Position numbers and translations under genes: made by a program
Origin: a bacterium
GTDB taxonomy: Bacteria; Cyanobacteriota; Sericytochromatia; S15B-MN24; VGJW01
Assembly (NCBI GenBank): GCA_021790035.1
Contig: JAJYIO010000128.1
Span: 1-7,104, forward strand
Direction of reading: 5' to 3'
DNA: 7,104 nt
Notes under the pieces: generated by a model
What the model saw: the letters and a program-made list of their open reading frames with translations, nothing else
What the model was told of the DNA's origin: nothing
The model's database searches: none
Part shown: positions 5,971 through 7,104 of the stretch, in pieces
How positions within the stretch are numbered: position 1 is the stretch's first letter
Layout of the letters: the number at the start of each line of letters is the position of its first letter

Positions 5971-5985
5971 GCCCTCGACAACCCG
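5965..5985. promoter_or_regulatory. Inverted repeat between mutY and suhB, possible operator
   Basis: CGGGTTG (5965-5971) and CAACCCG (5979-5985) are exact reverse complements around a 7-nt centre. It lies just upstream of the mutY promoter, in the divergent intergenic region, and overlaps copy 1 of the direct repeat. Dyad symmetry of this size fits a dimeric regulator, but none is identified. Confidence 0.35.
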
Positions 5986-6017
5986 GATCCAGCGCTCAGG
6001 TTAAGACTTGCAGATTC

Positions 6018-6027
6018 GTGACGGGTT
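6018..6027 (+). repeat. Direct repeat GTGACGGGTT, copy 2
   Basis: Second copy, ending 3 nt before the suhB -35 (6031-6036). The half-site CGGGTT is shared with the inverted repeat at 5965-5985, but the opposing arm is not repeated here. Confidence 0.45.
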
Positions 6028-6030
6028 TCT

Positions 6031-6060
6031 TTGGCGAGCCCCCTCCCGGTGCGCTAGCAT
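6031..6060 (+). promoter_or_regulatory. Promoter for leaderless suhB-like gene
   Basis: TTGGCG (6031-6036, four of six to TTGACA), an 18-nt spacer, then TAGCAT (6055-6060), which ends 6 nt before ATG 6067. The intervening TCCCAC contains no ribosome site. Confidence 0.5.
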
Positions 6061-6066
6061 TCCCAC

Positions 6067-6879
6067 ATGGCAAGCAGCACCCCTGACACCTTCCTCGAGG
6101 TCGCGGTCGCCGCGGCGCGAAAAGCCGCCAGCATCCACCTCGAACGCCTCGGGAAGACCCATGAGATCGCCTTCAAGGGCGACATCGATCTGGTCACCGA
6201 AGTCGATCGCCTGGCCGAAGCGAGCATCTTGAAGACCCTCGCGGAGGAGTTCCCCGATCACGCCATCGTCGCCGAGGAATCCGGGGAATCGCTGACCGGA
6301 AGCGAGTACTGCTGGTACATCGATCCCCTGGATGGCACGACCAACTACGCCCACGCCTTCCCCTTCTTCGCGGTTTCGATCGGCCTGGCCCGGAACGGCC
6401 GCATGGAAGTCGGCGTGGTATACGCCGCCGCGCTGAACGAGCTCTTCACCGCCGTGAGGGGGCAGGGCGCTCGCCTCAACGGACAACCCATCCATGTATC
6501 GCAGGTTGCCCGGCTCAACGACGCCCTCCTGGCGTCGGGTTTCCCACCGTCGGTGCGCAAGGAGCTCACCAACCTGCCGGAGTTCGTGGCCTTCTTGAGA
6601 CGCGGCCAGGCCGTCCGGCGTCCCGGCGCGGCCTCGCTCGACCTGGCTTACCAGGCATGCGGGCGCCTCGATGGATTCTGGGAGTTCGGCCTGAGCCCCT
6701 GGGACGTCGCCGCGGGCTCGCTGCTGATCGAGGAAGCTGGCGGGAGAGTGTCGGGGATCCGGACCGACGCCTTTTCCCTCACCGGTCGAGAGATCTTGAC
6801 CTCCAACGGTTTGATACACGAAGAAATGCGACAGCTCTTGCTCTCCCCGCCGCGCCTCCACCTGGATCCGCTATCCTGA
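6067..6879 (+). CDS. suhB: Inositol monophosphatase family protein
   Basis: A 270-residue Mg2+-dependent sugar-phosphate phosphatase of the inositol-1-phosphatase / SuhB family. Metal-site residues are all present: Glu70 (VAEESG), the first signature YIDPLDGTTNY with Asp86, Asp89 and Thr91, and the second signature SPWDVAAGSLLIEEAGG with Asp213. GDIDLVTEVD near the N-terminus carries the usual lithium-site Asp. Length is typical and there is no signal peptide. Inositol-1-phosphate is the classical substrate; members also act on fructose-1,6-bisphosphate, histidinol phosphate or other sugar phosphates, and this cannot be told apart here, so the symbol is a family-level label. The start ATG 6067 follows a TAGCAT box by 6 nt. 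It is divergent from mutY and 6 nt upstream of a secreted-protein gene that is probably on the same transcript. Confidence 0.94.
   Translation: MASSTPDTFLEVAVAAARKAASIHLERLGKTHEIAFKGDIDLVTEVDRLAEASILKTLAEEFPDHAIVAEESGESLTGSEYCWYIDPLDGTTNYAHAFPFFAVSIGLARNGRMEVGVVYAAALNELFTAVRGQGARLNGQPIHVSQVARLNDALLASGFPPSVRKELTNLPEFVAFLRRGQAVRRPGAASLDLAYQACGRLDGFWEFGLSPWDVAAGSLLIEEAGGRVSGIRTDAFSLTGREILTSNGLIHEEMRQLLLSPPRLHLDPLS
6872..6877 (+). promoter_or_regulatory. Possible -10 box TATCCT before the last gene
   Basis: TATCCT fits TANNNT and ends 8 nt before ATG 6886, overlapping the suhB stop codon. The spacing is longer than at the other leaderless starts, so read-through from suhB is an equally good explanation. 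Confidence 0.2.
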
Positions 6880-6885
6880 TCTGGC

Positions 6886-7104
6886 ATGGAATTCTCGATG
6901 AAACCCCGCCGCTCCCTGCTCACCGGCCTCGTCGCAGGTCTCTTTGCCGCATCCCTGGCTGTTGCGCCCCCGGCCATCGGTCGCGTCGACGTCTTGCAGC
7001 AACTGGACGCGGCCCTGGTCCACTACCGCTCGGCGCTTGCCGGCGGACCCGAGTCCTTTGCGGACCTCGCCAGCGATTTTCAGGCGATCGCCCGATCTGC
7101 AGAT
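6886..7104 (+). CDS. Secreted protein, N-terminal part (cut by window end)
   Basis: The frame is open from ATG 6886 to the last base, 73 codons with no stop. The N-terminus is a signal peptide: a basic n-region (MEFSMKPRRS), a hydrophobic core (LLTGLVAGLFAASLAVAPPA) and a probable cleavage zone near PAIG. PRRSLL also loosely fits the twin-arginine pattern RRx followed by two hydrophobic residues. The mature part seen so far (VDVLQQLDAALVHYRSALAGG...) is helical and matches no family I recognise. ATG 6898 (MKPRRS) is an alternative start giving a more standard signal peptide; neither has a strong ribosome site. The gene starts 6 nt after the suhB stop and is likely co-transcribed with it. The function is unknown. 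Confidence 0.7.
   Translation, partial: MEFSMKPRRSLLTGLVAGLFAASLAVAPPAIGRVDVLQQLDAALVHYRSALAGGPESFADLASDFQAIARSAD

Noticed and set aside
4652..6004. Long plus-strand open frame of 450 codons opposite mutY
   Set aside because: Lies antisense to a complete mutY with all catalytic and cluster residues; no recognisable domains and no promoter.
6001..6861. Minus-strand open frame of 286 codons opposite suhB
   Set aside because: Antisense to an intact phosphatase gene with both family signatures; no domain of its own.
1..7104. tRNA, rRNA, CRISPR array, transposase or riboswitch
   Set aside because: I looked on both strands and found no cloverleaf arms with a T-loop, no regularly spaced repeats, no transposase-like protein and no gap long enough for a known riboswitch class.

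Overview
The window is a compact, high-GC (roughly two thirds G+C by eye) bacterial chromosomal segment with short intergenic gaps. It holds eight protein genes and no RNA gene, insertion sequence or CRISPR array that I can see. The taxon cannot be fixed from this sequence. High GC, alternative TTG/GTG starts and TANNNT boxes sitting 6-7 nt before start codons point to a lineage that uses many leaderless mRNAs, as known in Deinococcus, actinobacteria and several little-studied phyla.

Left part, minus strand (198-2927). Reading in the direction of transcription, there is a three-repeat TPR protein (2927-2355), a soluble PAS-containing sensor histidine kinase (2213-1008), and a single-domain cyclic-nucleotide-binding protein with a run of ten prolines (884-198). 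Each has its own plausible promoter, so this looks like a cluster of signalling genes rather than one tight operon. The first 197 bases are non-coding as far as I can tell and hold palindromes and a short repeat.

Middle (3067-3822, plus). A YkgJ-type cysteine-cluster protein is divergent from the TPR gene and convergent with the next unit, with only 30 bases between the two convergent stop codons.

Right part. The minus-strand pair mutY (5926-4781) and a polyprenyl-diphosphate-synthase-like gene (4788-3853) overlap by 8 nt, and a Shine-Dalgarno sequence for the second gene lies inside mutY; they are almost certainly one transcript. Divergent from mutY is an inositol-monophosphatase family gene (6067-6879, plus). 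Six bases after it begins a secreted protein that is cut by the window end.

The gene content is mostly conserved housekeeping and signalling, and I do not see a convincing new defence or mobile system. The most informative observation is the split between two start-site architectures. Four genes lack a Shine-Dalgarno and carry a -10 hexamer that ends exactly 6 (three genes) or 7 (one gene) nt before the start codon. Three genes have clear Shine-Dalgarno sequences, two of them with TTG starts. Other points worth a look are the atypical second aspartate motif in the prenyl synthase, a changed FSH loop in MutY, the CNB-decaproline-tail protein, and a 10-nt repeat placed next to both divergent mutY/suhB promoters.
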